Positions 1 to 7,128 are shown, numbered from the stretch's first letter. The stretch: DNA of 9,584 bases from DATKLX01 sp035542155 (GCA_035542155.1 DATKLX010000020.1:1-9584), one strand, 5' to 3'. Translations and numbers: made by a program. The notes: generated by a model not told the origin, from the letters alone.

Positions 1-177
1 TTGGCTGTACTTGACTTCGGGCAGTTGCAGGAGGACAATGGACATGGCAAGCTCTCCGGTTACTCTGGCGGTCTAGGCAACTACCATAGTACCGCGAGCT
101 TGCTCTTTTTTCAAAACCTACCAGCTTTGGGACAGATACTGGATGAGATCGCATGCCAGGTTCGCCCGAAATCATAG
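1..177 (+). CDS. Possible 3' end of an unidentified ORF, cut by the window edge
   Basis: Frame 1 is open from the first base to a TAG at 175-177, giving 58 residues with no start inside the window. The other two forward frames close within the first 75 bases. The C-terminal part (LPALGQILDEIACQVRP) reads like an amphipathic helix and vaguely recalls the last helix of von Willebrand factor A domains, but this resemblance is weak and from memory. An open stretch of this length can also arise by chance, so the region may be non-coding. I cannot name a function. Confidence 0.3.
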   Translation: MAVLDFGQLQEDNGHGKLSGYSGGLGNYHSTASLLFFQNLPALGQILDEIACQVRPKS

Positions 178-325
178 TTCCCTGTAACATCTATCTGATT
201 TGTACGTTATAAATTCAGATGCAAGATATTGGGGGTTGCTCTGACGCATCCCATTCGAGCCACTCGTGTTCTTAATTTTAAAGCATCTCCATTTTCGGAA
301 GCGGTGATCGAGGCGGAAACCCAAG

Positions 326-1144
326 ATGGATCATGAACCTGGTTGGCTGGTCCGGCAGGCGAACACAATCAGTAGAAAAGCCGTGCGGACGATTGTGTTC
401 CTGCTTTTAACGGTGATTGAGATGGCCAGCCTGTACGTTGTGTGGACTCTTCTCATCCCCTCCTTCAACAAAGCCAATATCCCCAATACCGGCGGACTCA
501 ACCCGCCTACTGTGACCCGTGCTGCCCAAATGGTGAAGGGGACCACTTCGGCGATCACCGCAGCCCGCAAAAGCACTGCTGGCGTTTCAGATGGCTCTTC
601 GCCAACCCCCGCAACGGTCGCTGTCCTTGCCGTGGGAAGTGTTGAAGGGGATGCCACTCCTCAAGCGTCCGTGACAGCGACTCGCCCACTGCGTCTCCCG
701 ACCTGGACCGACACGCCGGTGGAACCCTGGTCACCCAGGAACAACGCTCTTCCGACTCTCACTCCAACACGGACCCCCACCCCCACTCTCACCCCTACCC
801 GCTCTCCAACCCCCACGTTTACCCGTACTCAGACAGCGACCTTTACACCTTCGCGGACTCCTACCCCCACGCCCACGAGTCTGCCTTCTCCCACCTCCAC
901 GGCCACGCCGACGAAAGTCCCGACCAGCACGCCGACGAATACCTCCCTCCCTACTCAACCCCCGACCAATACCCCATTGCCGACCAACACACCGCTTCCC
1001 ACGCCGACCCCGACCAATACTCCTATCCCACCCACGGACACCCCTCCGCCAACGCACACTCCTATCCCCCCGACGCCTACGCCTATTCCACCCAATCCAA
1101 CCCCCATCCCCAACACCCCCGTGCCGGATACGCCTGTTCCATAA
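326..1144 (+). CDS. Single-pass membrane protein with long Pro/Thr-rich extracellular tail
   Basis: This 272-residue protein has a short N-terminal segment with several basic residues (about 1-21), one hydrophobic helix (about 22-46, TIVFLLLTVIEMASLYVVWT) and then no further membrane segment. Basic residues before the helix suggest that the N-terminus is inside and the rest outside. Residues 47-145 are a Thr/Ala/Ser-rich linker. From about 145 to the end the chain is almost only Pro, Thr and Ser, in loose repeats of the type TNTPLP or THTPIPP. Such tails are known as rigid, often glycosylated wall-spanning stalks, but here no globular domain follows: the protein ends in PDTPVP. ATG 326 is preceded by a modest GAGGCGG site about nine bases upstream. 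No family was recognised. It faces the transporter operon tail to tail, so a shared function is not implied. Confidence 0.75.
   Translation: MDHEPGWLVRQANTISRKAVRTIVFLLLTVIEMASLYVVWTLLIPSFNKANIPNTGGLNPPTVTRAAQMVKGTTSAITAARKSTAGVSDGSSPTPATVAVLAVGSVEGDATPQASVTATRPLRLPTWTDTPVEPWSPRNNALPTLTPTRTPTPTLTPTRSPTPTFTRTQTATFTPSRTPTPTPTSLPSPTSTATPTKVPTSTPTNTSLPTQPPTNTPLPTNTPLPTPTPTNTPIPPTDTPPPTHTPIPPTPTPIPPNPTPIPNTPVPDTPVP
751..1141 (+). repeat. C-rich degenerate minisatellite coding the Pro/Thr tail
   Basis: The 3' half of the upstream gene consists of degenerate repeats built from ACN and CCN codons, with recurring units such as ACCAATACCCC, ACGCCGACCCC and CCTATCCCNCC. Units are roughly 18-21 bp and not exact, so they encode variants of the TNTPLPT pattern. 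Arrays of this kind are prone to length change by slippage. The same composition produces long spurious open frames on the opposite strand, which I do not regard as genes. Confidence 0.7.
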
Positions 1145-1149
1145 ACAAT

Positions 1150-1202
1150 GCTGCCAGGCAAACAGGCCTGGACAATTTGTCCGCGCCTGTTTGCCTGGCA
1201 GC
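1150..1202. terminator. Long hairpin between convergent genes, candidate terminator
   Basis: GCTGCCAGGCAAACAGGC at 1150-1167 is the exact reverse complement of 1185-1202. Inside it, GGACAA (1170-1175) pairs with TTGTCC (1177-1182), leaving only one mismatch and one G-T pair in a near-continuous stem of about 26 bp. It starts five bases after the stop of the Pro/Thr-rich gene and lies 62 bases beyond the stop of ydcV. Leaving the hairpin on the minus strand, the next bases are ATTGTTTAT, a moderate U-tract. On the plus strand there is none. It may therefore end the ydc operon, or be a dispersed palindromic repeat that has settled between convergent genes. Confidence 0.5.
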
Positions 1203-1264
1203 CGATGCATCCTGTCCCTGGAGCGCAGAGCGAAGAGGGCTCGGTTCTCGTTCTTCTCCGTTCT

Positions 1265-2125
1265 CTATTCTCTATCCGCCCCGGTCGTCAATCGGTGCGC
1301 CAGCAGGATTGGGACAAAGGTAATCAGAATCACGAACAGCGCGACCACGTTGGTCACCGGCCGGTCGCGCGGGCGAGTAAGCTGAGTGAAGATCCAGATC
1401 GGCAGGGTCATCTGCTGGCCGGCGGTGAAGGTGGTGACGATGATTTCGTCAAAGGAGAGCGCGAAGGCCAGCATCCCCCCGGCCAGCAGAGCGGTAGCCA
1501 GGTGGGGGAGAATGATGTGGCGGAAGGTCTGGAAGACGTTGGCCCCCAGGTCCATCGACGCCTCGATCTGTGAGCGGCCCATGCGCCGGAAACGGGCCAG
1601 CACATTGTTATACACCGTTACCACACAAAAGGTAGCGTGCCCGATGACGATGGTCCAGTAGGAAAAGGGGATGTCCCCCAGGCTGATGGCTGAGCGTAGC
1701 GCCAGCCCGGTGACGATCCCCGGCAGCGCCAGGGGCAGCAGGAGCAGGAACGACACGGTTTCGCGCCCGAAAAATTTGCTCCGGTAGACCGCTCCCGCGG
1801 CCAGGGTCCCCAGCACCAGGGCGACCAGTGTCGCTCCCAATGCGACCTGCAGCGAGAGGGTGAGTGCCGCCCAGAGATCGCTGCGTCCCAGGGCCACACC
1901 GAACCAGCGCGTGGTCAGCCCGGGCGGGGGAAAGCTGAAAGTCGCCGCGTCGGTGGTGAAAGCGTAAAGCAGGATGATCCACAGCGGGACGTGTATGAAA
2001 AGCAGCACCAGCCCTGCCACGACGGTCAGCCCCAGGGGGGTCTGTTTTGTCGGGTGGCCGTTGCGACCGCCCTCCGCTGGCATGGCCGGGCGGGACGACC
2101 GCCCTACAACCGCACTAAAGCGCAT
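1265..2125 (-). CDS. ydcV: Putrescine-type ABC transporter permease, YdcV-like (PotC group)
   Basis: This is the second integral membrane subunit of a spermidine/putrescine-type importer. About six hydrophobic helices are visible. The ATPase-docking EAA loop is intact: EASMDLGAN followed by IILP near residues 189-208, numbered from the upstream TTG. The stretch from FSFPPPGLT through LALPGIVTGLAL, GHATFCVV, AFALSFDEIIVTTF and GRPRD-like TRPRDRPVTNVVAL closely matches my memory of E. coli YdcV. The open frame begins with TTG at 2128, but AGGAG at 2132-2136 is six bases from the ATG at 2125, so I choose 2125 (286 residues). It overlaps the end of ydcU by 11 bases. About 25 N-terminal residues before the first helix (SAVVGRSSRPAMPAEGG...) have no counterpart in the E. 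coli protein as I recall it. Confidence 0.9.
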   Translation of the reverse strand: MRFSAVVGRSSRPAMPAEGGRNGHPTKQTPLGLTVVAGLVLLFIHVPLWIILLYAFTTDAATFSFPPPGLTTRWFGVALGRSDLWAALTLSLQVALGATLVALVLGTLAAGAVYRSKFFGRETVSFLLLLPLALPGIVTGLALRSAISLGDIPFSYWTIVIGHATFCVVTVYNNVLARFRRMGRSQIEASMDLGANVFQTFRHIILPHLATALLAGGMLAFALSFDEIIVTTFTAGQQMTLPIWIFTQLTRPRDRPVTNVVALFVILITFVPILLAHRLTTGADRE

Positions 2126-3080
2126 CAAAGGCTCCTAGCTGGCGCGCGCCGCTGAGATAAAGCAGCATGATCACAATTGGCACCATGGTAAAAGCAGCGG
2201 CCAGCGGGATATTTCCCGAGGTACCCTGGAGTGAGAGCACCGTCTGACCGATGAAGTAGCTCGAATTGCCCATCATCTCCGGGACGACGAAGTCGCCCAG
2301 CGTGAGCGAAAAGGTAAAGATCGAACCGGCGACTACCCCCGGAAAGGCCAGGGGGAGGGTAACCTGGCGGAAGGTCGTCGCTGGCCGCGCCCCCAGGTCC
2401 GCCGAAGCTTCGAGCAGCGACGGAGGCACTCGTTCGAGGGCAGCCTGGATGGGCAGGATCATGTAGGGTATCCAGACATAGACGAAGACGATAAACATTC
2501 CAATCTGGGAGACGGTCAGCGAGGGGCCGCCGATGACCGGCAGGCGCAGCAGCCCGTCCAGCAGCCAGCTCAGTCCGGTCTGGGCGAACAGCCAGCTGAT
2601 GATCCCCTCTTTGGCCAGGATCAACCGCCAGGCGTAGACCCGGATCAGGTAGCTGGACCACAGCGGCAGGAGCACAGCCAGGTAGAAGAAAGCCTTCTGG
2701 CGTGGGGACGCGTATCGTGCCATGAAGTAAGCGAGGGGGAAGGCCAGCGCCGCGCAAGCCAGGGTGACCGCGGCGGCCATGCTTGCGGTGCGGAGGGCGA
2801 TGTCGATATGAGCCGGGGTGAAAAGCTGCGCATAGGTATGCAGGCTAAGCTGGCGGATGACCTGGCCGGTGTAATCGTCGAGGGTAAAAAAGCTGTTCAG
2901 CAGCAGCGCGGCCAGTGAGCCCAGGTAGACCACGGTCATATAAATCATCGGCGGGCCAAGCAGAGCGGCCAGCATCAGCCCCGGGCGCAGGTAGAAAAAG
3001 GTCGACAGACGCTGCCAGAAGGAGGCCATTCGCTTCGGGCGCGTCACGACGACCGTTTGGGCGGTGGGATTATCTTGCAT
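2115..3080 (-). CDS. ydcU: Putrescine-type ABC transporter permease, YdcU-like (PotB group)
   Basis: This is the first integral membrane subunit of the importer, 321 residues, normal for the family. A short cytoplasmic N-terminus precedes helix 1 (about residues 35-62). The EAA loop is clear at 224-243 (EASADLGA, then TLPLAF). SYLIRVYAWRLIL (143-155) and GDFVVPEMMG (262-271) are hallmarks of the PotB/PotH/YdcU group. It should dimerise with YdcV and be driven by YdcT. The start codon lies inside the last codons of ydcT (11-base overlap) and has only a weak Shine-Dalgarno site, which points to translation coupled to the upstream gene. The 3' end overlaps ydcV, so the four genes from patD to ydcV form one compact transcript. 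The assignment to YdcU rather than PotB rests on the neighbours. Confidence 0.9.
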   Translation of the reverse strand: MQDNPTAQTVVVTRPKRMASFWQRLSTFFYLRPGLMLAALLGPPMIYMTVVYLGSLAALLLNSFFTLDDYTGQVIRQLSLHTYAQLFTPAHIDIALRTASMAAAVTLACAALAFPLAYFMARYASPRQKAFFYLAVLLPLWSSYLIRVYAWRLILAKEGIISWLFAQTGLSWLLDGLLRLPVIGGPSLTVSQIGMFIVFVYVWIPYMILPIQAALERVPPSLLEASADLGARPATTFRQVTLPLAFPGVVAGSIFTFSLTLGDFVVPEMMGNSSYFIGQTVLSLQGTSGNIPLAAAFTMVPIVIMLLYLSGARQLGAFDAL

Positions 3081-4155
3081 CGCTCAGCTCGGGCGTTTTT
3101 TCAGTGATCCAGCGGTTGTGGTTCTTCTGCCATAGCAGGCGCACCTTGCGCCCGCGGGCGGAGAGCACATCCATAGAAGTAGTATGCAGGTTCTGCTGGA
3201 TTACGACTAGGTTGCAATCGGTGCAGTCTCCGTCCAGCGCGACCAGATAGCGGGTATACAGCCCCAGGTAAACCACGTCCAGAATGCGCCCGTCCACGGC
3301 GTACATTCCTTCCGGGGCGGAGGTATCCGCTTCGGCCAGGCGAATTTTCTCCGGGCGAATCGAGAAGGTCTCATCCGCGCCGGTGATCCTCTGCGCCATT
3401 TCGCCGCTGACCAGGTTGGAGATGCCGACGAAGCCGGCCACGAACGGGGTCTGCGGGTGCTCGTAAATCTCGGCCGGGCTGCCGATCTGCTCGATCCGGC
3501 CCAGATTGAAAACCGCCACCCGGTCGCTCATGGTCAGCGCCTCTTCTTGGTCATGGGTCACGTAGATAAAGGTGATTCCCACGCGCTGCTGGATCGTTTT
3601 CAGCTCGAGTTGCATCTGCTGCCGCAGCTTGAGATCCAGAGCACCAAGAGGCTCGTCGAGGAGGAGCACCCGTGGATGGTTGACAAGGGCCCGGGCCAGG
3701 GCGACCCGCTGTCTCTGGCCGCCCGAGAGCTGAGACGGGCGTCGCTCCGCCAGCCCGCCCAGGCGGACCAGATCTAACATCTCCGCCGCGCGCCGCTCAC
3801 GCTCGGCCCTGGGCACCTTGCGCACCATCAACCCATAGGCCACGTTTTCTCCTACCGACATGTGGGGGAACAGGGCGTAATCCTGGAAGACCGTGTTGAC
3901 GTCGCGCTCGTAGGGCGGCAGATTGGAGACGTTCTTCCCATGGAGCAGGATCTGCCCGCCGTCCGGGCGCTCGAAGCCGGCGATCAACCGCAAGCAGGTC
4001 GTTTTTCCAGAGCCGGAAGGCCCGAGCATGGTGAAGAATTCACCATCCCGGATGTCCAGGCTCACCCGGTCGACCGCCTTAACCGGGCCAAAATGACGGC
4101 TGACGTCGATAAACTGGATGGCTGGGATGCCCTGGCTGCTTGAATTCGTGTTCAT
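3070..4155 (-). CDS. ydcT: Putrescine-type ABC transporter ATP-binding protein, YdcT-like
   Basis: This 361-residue ATPase powers the YdcUV channel. All nucleotide-binding elements are present: Walker A GPSGSGKT (45-52), Q-loop Gln91, signature LSGGQ (143-147), Walker B VLLLDE (163-168), D-loop near ALD (172-174) and switch His201. A TOBE-type regulatory domain begins near SIRPEK (265-270). Stretches such as DGEFFTMLGPSGSGKTTCLR, SNLPPYERDVNTVFQDYALF and PFVAGFVG match E. coli YdcT closely as I remember it, more than PotA. ATG 4155 overlaps the TGA of patD in an ATGA arrangement with no Shine-Dalgarno of its own, a sign of translational coupling. An odd detail is a CxxC pair (Cys311, Cys314; DCTDC) in the TOBE region, which this domain does not usually carry. 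Confidence 0.93.
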   Translation of the reverse strand: MNTNSSSQGIPAIQFIDVSRHFGPVKAVDRVSLDIRDGEFFTMLGPSGSGKTTCLRLIAGFERPDGGQILLHGKNVSNLPPYERDVNTVFQDYALFPHMSVGENVAYGLMVRKVPRAERERRAAEMLDLVRLGGLAERRPSQLSGGQRQRVALARALVNHPRVLLLDEPLGALDLKLRQQMQLELKTIQQRVGITFIYVTHDQEEALTMSDRVAVFNLGRIEQIGSPAEIYEHPQTPFVAGFVGISNLVSGEMAQRITGADETFSIRPEKIRLAEADTSAPEGMYAVDGRILDVVYLGLYTRYLVALDGDCTDCNLVVIQQNLHTTSMDVLSARGRKVRLLWQKNHNRWITEKTPELSDAR

Positions 4156-5600
4156 GTGGGGGTCGCGATCATCACGTGCTTGGTGATTTGATAATCACCG
4201 ACGGCTTCGGCGGAGAGATCCTTGCCAAACCCGGACTGCTTGAAGCCGCCGTGGGGGGTCTCCGAGGTCAGAGGGATGTGGTCGTTGATCCAGATGGTGC
4301 CGAACTCCAGATCCCGCGCAAAGCGCATCGCCCGGCCGACGTCCTTGGTAAAAACTGAGGCGGCCAGCCCATAGAGTACGTCGTTGCCTAACCGCAGCGC
4401 CTCAACTTCATCCTCGAAGGGGCTGATCGTCAGCACGGGGCCAAACACCTCGTTTTGTACGATCTCCGATGACTGCCGGACGCCGGTCACCACCGTAGGC
4501 TCCATGAAGTAGCCTGATGTGCAGCCCGCGGGGATGCCCCCGCCGGTGAGGACCTGCGCTCCTTCGGCCCGCGCCCGTTCCAGAAATCCCTGGACGCGCT
4601 GGCGCTGGGCCTGGGAGATCAGCGGCCCCATCATCACCCCCTCCTCAAAAGGATCGCCGACCTTGACGGCGCGCATCGCTTCGACGATGGCGTCACGCGC
4701 GCCGTCGAGGCGCGATTGGGCCACGTAGACCCGCGTCGCGGCAGTACAGTCCTGGCCGGTGTTGAAGGTAGCTGCCAGGCTGGCTTTTGCCGCCACCAGG
4801 TCCATGTCGGCGTCCTCGAGGACGATCACCGGGGCCTTTCCACCCAGCTCAAGGTGGACGCGCTTGAGTGTTTTGGCGGCCGTCTCCATCACCCGCCTGC
4901 CGGTCTGGACAGACCCGGTCAGGCTGACCATACGCACCAGAGGATGCTCGACCAGAGCCTGCCCGGCCTCATTTCCGCCGGTGACCACGTTGATCACCCC
5001 TGGGGGAAAACCGGCCTCCGCGCTCAACTCTGCCAGGCGCAGGGCGGTGAGCGGAGTGGCGGGAGCCGGCTTGAGCACCAGGGTACACCCGGCCGCCAGC
5101 GCCGGCCCCAGCTTCCAGATCGCCATCATCAGGGGGTAGTTCCACGGGATGATTTGGCCGACCACGCCGACCGGTTCGCGGCGGAACATGGAAGTGTACC
5201 CGGCCATGTACTCCCCCGCGTGCGATCCGCTCACATCCCGGGCTGCGGCGGCAAAGAAACGCAGGTTGTCGATCAGAAAGGGCATGTCCGCGCCCAGGCT
5301 GACCGATTGGTACGGCTTGCCGGTGTTTTCCGTCTCCAGGCGGGCGAACTCTTCTGCGTGCTCAGAGAGCAGGTCGGCCAGCTTCAAGAGCGCCAGCGAC
5401 CGTTCGGACGGTGTCTTCCGCGACCAGCGCCCATCGTAAAACGCGCGGTGCGCTGCCTGGACGGCAGTGTCCACGTCGGCGGTAGTCGCCTCTGGGACTT
5501 CGGCGATGGTCTCTCCCGTTGCCGGGTTTTCAATCTGGCGGATCTGGCCGGTCGGGCTCGTGCTCCACTGGCCATCAATCCACAGACAGCAGTACTTCAT
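4152..5600 (-). CDS. patD: Gamma-aminobutyraldehyde dehydrogenase (PatD/YdcW type)
   Basis: An NAD(P)-dependent aldehyde dehydrogenase of 482 residues, expected in the cytoplasm, oxidising 4-aminobutyraldehyde to 4-aminobutyrate in putrescine breakdown. Numbered from the chosen start, the catalytic set is complete: Asn154 (IPWNYP), Lys177 (LKPAPATP), Glu251 (LELGGK), nucleophile Cys285 (GQDCTAATR) and Glu384 (NEVFGPV). GQDCTAATR and the C-terminal SETPHGGFKQSGFGKDLS are typical of the aminobutyraldehyde/betaine aldehyde dehydrogenase branch. An ATG at 5618 is in frame, but GGAGG at 5607-5611 lies inside that extension and sits six bases from the ATG at 5600, so I place the start there. The gene lies between ydcS and ydcT and shares an ATGA overlap with ydcT. 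In E. coli patD follows ydcV instead. Betaine aldehyde dehydrogenase is the main alternative, but the neighbours favour PatD. Confidence 0.88.
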   Translation of the reverse strand: MKYCCLWIDGQWSTSPTGQIRQIENPATGETIAEVPEATTADVDTAVQAAHRAFYDGRWSRKTPSERSLALLKLADLLSEHAEEFARLETENTGKPYQSVSLGADMPFLIDNLRFFAAAARDVSGSHAGEYMAGYTSMFRREPVGVVGQIIPWNYPLMMAIWKLGPALAAGCTLVLKPAPATPLTALRLAELSAEAGFPPGVINVVTGGNEAGQALVEHPLVRMVSLTGSVQTGRRVMETAAKTLKRVHLELGGKAPVIVLEDADMDLVAAKASLAATFNTGQDCTAATRVYVAQSRLDGARDAIVEAMRAVKVGDPFEEGVMMGPLISQAQRQRVQGFLERARAEGAQVLTGGGIPAGCTSGYFMEPTVVTGVRQSSEIVQNEVFGPVLTISPFEDEVEALRLGNDVLYGLAASVFTKDVGRAMRFARDLEFGTIWINDHIPLTSETPHGGFKQSGFGKDLSAEAVGDYQITKHVMIATPT

Positions 5601-5632
5601 CTGGAACCTCCAATACATCTGCGTGGCTCAAG

Positions 5633-5681
5633 CTTTTTCCGTGAAAATCCGTAAGATCCGTGCCATCCGTTTCCGGAAAAG
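5633..5681. repeat. Four tandem 9-10 bp ATCCGT repeats framed by a short inverted repeat
   Basis: On the plus strand four units follow one another: TTCCGTGAAA (5637-5646), ATCCGTAAG (5647-5655), ATCCGTGCC (5656-5664) and ATCCGTTTC (5665-5673). The block is bounded by TTTTCCG (5635-5641) and CGGAAAA (5674-5680), which are reverse complements. It fills about half of the 85-bp gap between the ydcS stop and the patD start. As RNA it could form a stem after ydcS without a U-tract, so it is more likely a processing or stability element, or a dispersed repeat, than a terminator. Confidence 0.6.
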
Positions 5682-5685
5682 ACTC

Positions 5686-6888
5686 CTACCGGCCGCCGAT
5701 CACGCCGATATAGGCCGTCGTCCACTCGCGGTAAGGGATGCATTCCTGGCGGCCGTCGCCGCAGTCGCTGGTTGGGGTACGCCAGAAATGGATCTTGTCG
5801 AAGAAATCCGAACCGTTGGTCTTGCAGCCCTCGGGGCCAAGGAGCTGGTTCCCCTGGCAGGCAGAGGGTACGGCGGGGACCGAGCCGAACCAGGCCGCCA
5901 GGTCGCCCTGCAGCTTGGTGCTCAGCGAGTGCTCCATCCACAAGTAGGCGCAGTTTGGGTGCGGGGCGTTGGCGTGCATCATCGTGGTATCTGCCCAGCC
6001 AGTGACTCCCTCTGAGGGGAAGACGCTGGCGATGGGCTTTTTCTGGGACTGGAGCAGGTTGACCTGGAACGGCCACGAGCTGGAGGCGACGAAGCCCTCA
6101 TTCGTGAAATCATCGACTTGCAGCGAGGCATCATGCCAGTACCGGCCGACCAGGGCTCGCTGGTCGCGCAGCAGCTTGATCGCGGCGTCGAACTGGTCCT
6201 TGGTCAGCTCGTAGGGATCTTTGATCCCCAGCTCAGGATTGTGGGCCATCAGGTAGAGGGCCGCGTCGGCAACGTAGATCGGCCCATCGTAGGCCTGGAC
6301 CCGGCCTTTATTCGATTTCCCATCCGGGAGGGTCTGCTCTTTGAAGACGACATCCCAACTGGTCGGCGGGGTGGAGAAGACCTGGGTGTTGTACATCAAC
6401 ACGTTGGGTCCCCACTGGTACGAGACGCCGTAATGCTTCCCATTGACCGTGTGCCAGGGCGCATTCTGCAGCCGCGGATCGATGGTTTTCCAGCTTGGGA
6501 TCAGGTTGATATTGATCTCCTGGACGGTATGGCCGGAGATCAGGCGGTTGCTCGCGTCGCCGGAAGCGGTGACCAGGTCGAACCCACCGTCGTTCATTAA
6601 GGCTACCATCTCATCTGAGGTGGCTGCGACTTTCACATTGACCTTGCAGCCGGTGTCTTTTTCGAAACCTGTCACCCAATCGTATGCCGGATCGGTCGAT
6701 CCCCGCTCGATATAGCCTGCCCAGGCGATGATATCCACCTCGCCCTCGCCCTTGCCCACACTTTGCTTGACCCCTCCGGTAGCGGGGATTGCCCCGCTGT
6801 TTGTCGGAGCGCACGCCGCCAGGACCAGACTCGCCAGCGCGAACAGCGCTACCATCGAAACAAAAAAGCTCTGTCTTCTACCACTCAT
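5686..6888 (-). CDS. ydcS: Putrescine-type ABC transporter substrate-binding lipoprotein, YdcS-like
   Basis: This 400-residue extracytoplasmic solute-binding protein captures substrate for YdcTUV. A short basic N-terminus and hydrophobic stretch lead to a lipobox (LAAC, Cys26), so the mature protein should be anchored by lipid on the outer face of the membrane. A flexible Ser/Gly linker (about 27-50) precedes the folded domain. Segments such as DIIAWAGYIERGSTD, FEKDTGC, SDEMVALM, DLVTASGDASNRLI, NAPWHTVNGKHYGV and the C-terminal EWTTAYIGVIGGR match E. coli YdcS as I recall it, beyond generic PotD similarity. Four cysteines near the C-terminus (344, 355, 376, 383) could form disulfides. The start is supported by AGGAGA at 6895-6900, six bases from ATG 6888. 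Substrate is inferred from PatD and PatA nearby; spermidine or cadaverine remain possible. Confidence 0.92.
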   Translation of the reverse strand: MSGRRQSFFVSMVALFALASLVLAACAPTNSGAIPATGGVKQSVGKGEGEVDIIAWAGYIERGSTDPAYDWVTGFEKDTGCKVNVKVAATSDEMVALMNDGGFDLVTASGDASNRLISGHTVQEININLIPSWKTIDPRLQNAPWHTVNGKHYGVSYQWGPNVLMYNTQVFSTPPTSWDVVFKEQTLPDGKSNKGRVQAYDGPIYVADAALYLMAHNPELGIKDPYELTKDQFDAAIKLLRDQRALVGRYWHDASLQVDDFTNEGFVASSSWPFQVNLLQSQKKPIASVFPSEGVTGWADTTMMHANAPHPNCAYLWMEHSLSTKLQGDLAAWFGSVPAVPSACQGNQLLGPEGCKTNGSDFFDKIHFWRTPTSDCGDGRQECIPYREWTTAYIGVIGGR

Positions 6889-7128
6889 TTCCCATCTCCT
6901 TCTCTCTATGCACCGCTTTTATCGTCATTTGTTCTGAATTGGTTTCACTGCTTTTTTGTTTTTCTCTTGCTCTCGTTTTCTTCGCTATTCTTCCATTTTG
7001 TTTGCCTGAATCTCCCCCTTTCTATCTTCCGATGTTCCCCCCTTTCTGAGTCTAAACCCGATCTCTATTCTCCCTGTGCCGGGCAGGCCGTTTTCTGCTC
7101 CCCTTTTTTACTGTTTTTCCTCGGCGTT
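6889..7128 (-). other. Purine-rich gap/leader between the Lrp gene and ydcS
   Basis: No gene is seen in this 240-bp stretch. Read in the direction of ydcS (minus strand) it is strongly purine-biased: by hand count about 176 of 230 bases between 7130 and 6901 are A or G, with runs such as GAAAGGGGGAGA and AGAGAAAAACAAAAAAG. I find no convincing -35/-10 pair and no hairpin with a U-tract, only a weak CCTG/CAGG stem near 7073-7087. ydcS is therefore either transcribed through from the Lrp promoter or uses a promoter I cannot recognise. The last bases hold the ydcS Shine-Dalgarno. Confidence 0.6.

Noticed and set aside
185..213. Possible promoter with TATAAA at 208-213 ahead of the Pro/Thr-rich gene
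   Set aside because: The -10-like box is good, but no -35 hexamer of acceptable match sits 16-18 bp upstream, so a promoter cannot be supported.
731..1210. Gly/Arg- and Gly/Val-rich open frames opposite the Pro/Thr tail
   Set aside because: They are complements of ACC/CCC repeats and run through the hairpin; they contain no start signal or domain.
5601..5618. Upstream ATG (5618) as the start of patD
   Set aside because: The GGAGG Shine-Dalgarno lies within this extension and is positioned six bases from the ATG at 5600.
4716..5654. 312-codon open frame on the plus strand opposite patD
   Set aside because: It mirrors codon bias of the high-GC patD gene; the translation is rich in Gly, Arg, His and Gln without any motif.
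5637..5673. CRISPR-like array at the tandem ATCCGT repeats
   Set aside because: Units are 9-10 bp without unique spacers of regular length, and no cas genes are present.
7073..7087. Terminator after the Lrp gene
   Set aside because: CCTG/CAGG gives only four base pairs with a seven-base loop and no U-tract follows.
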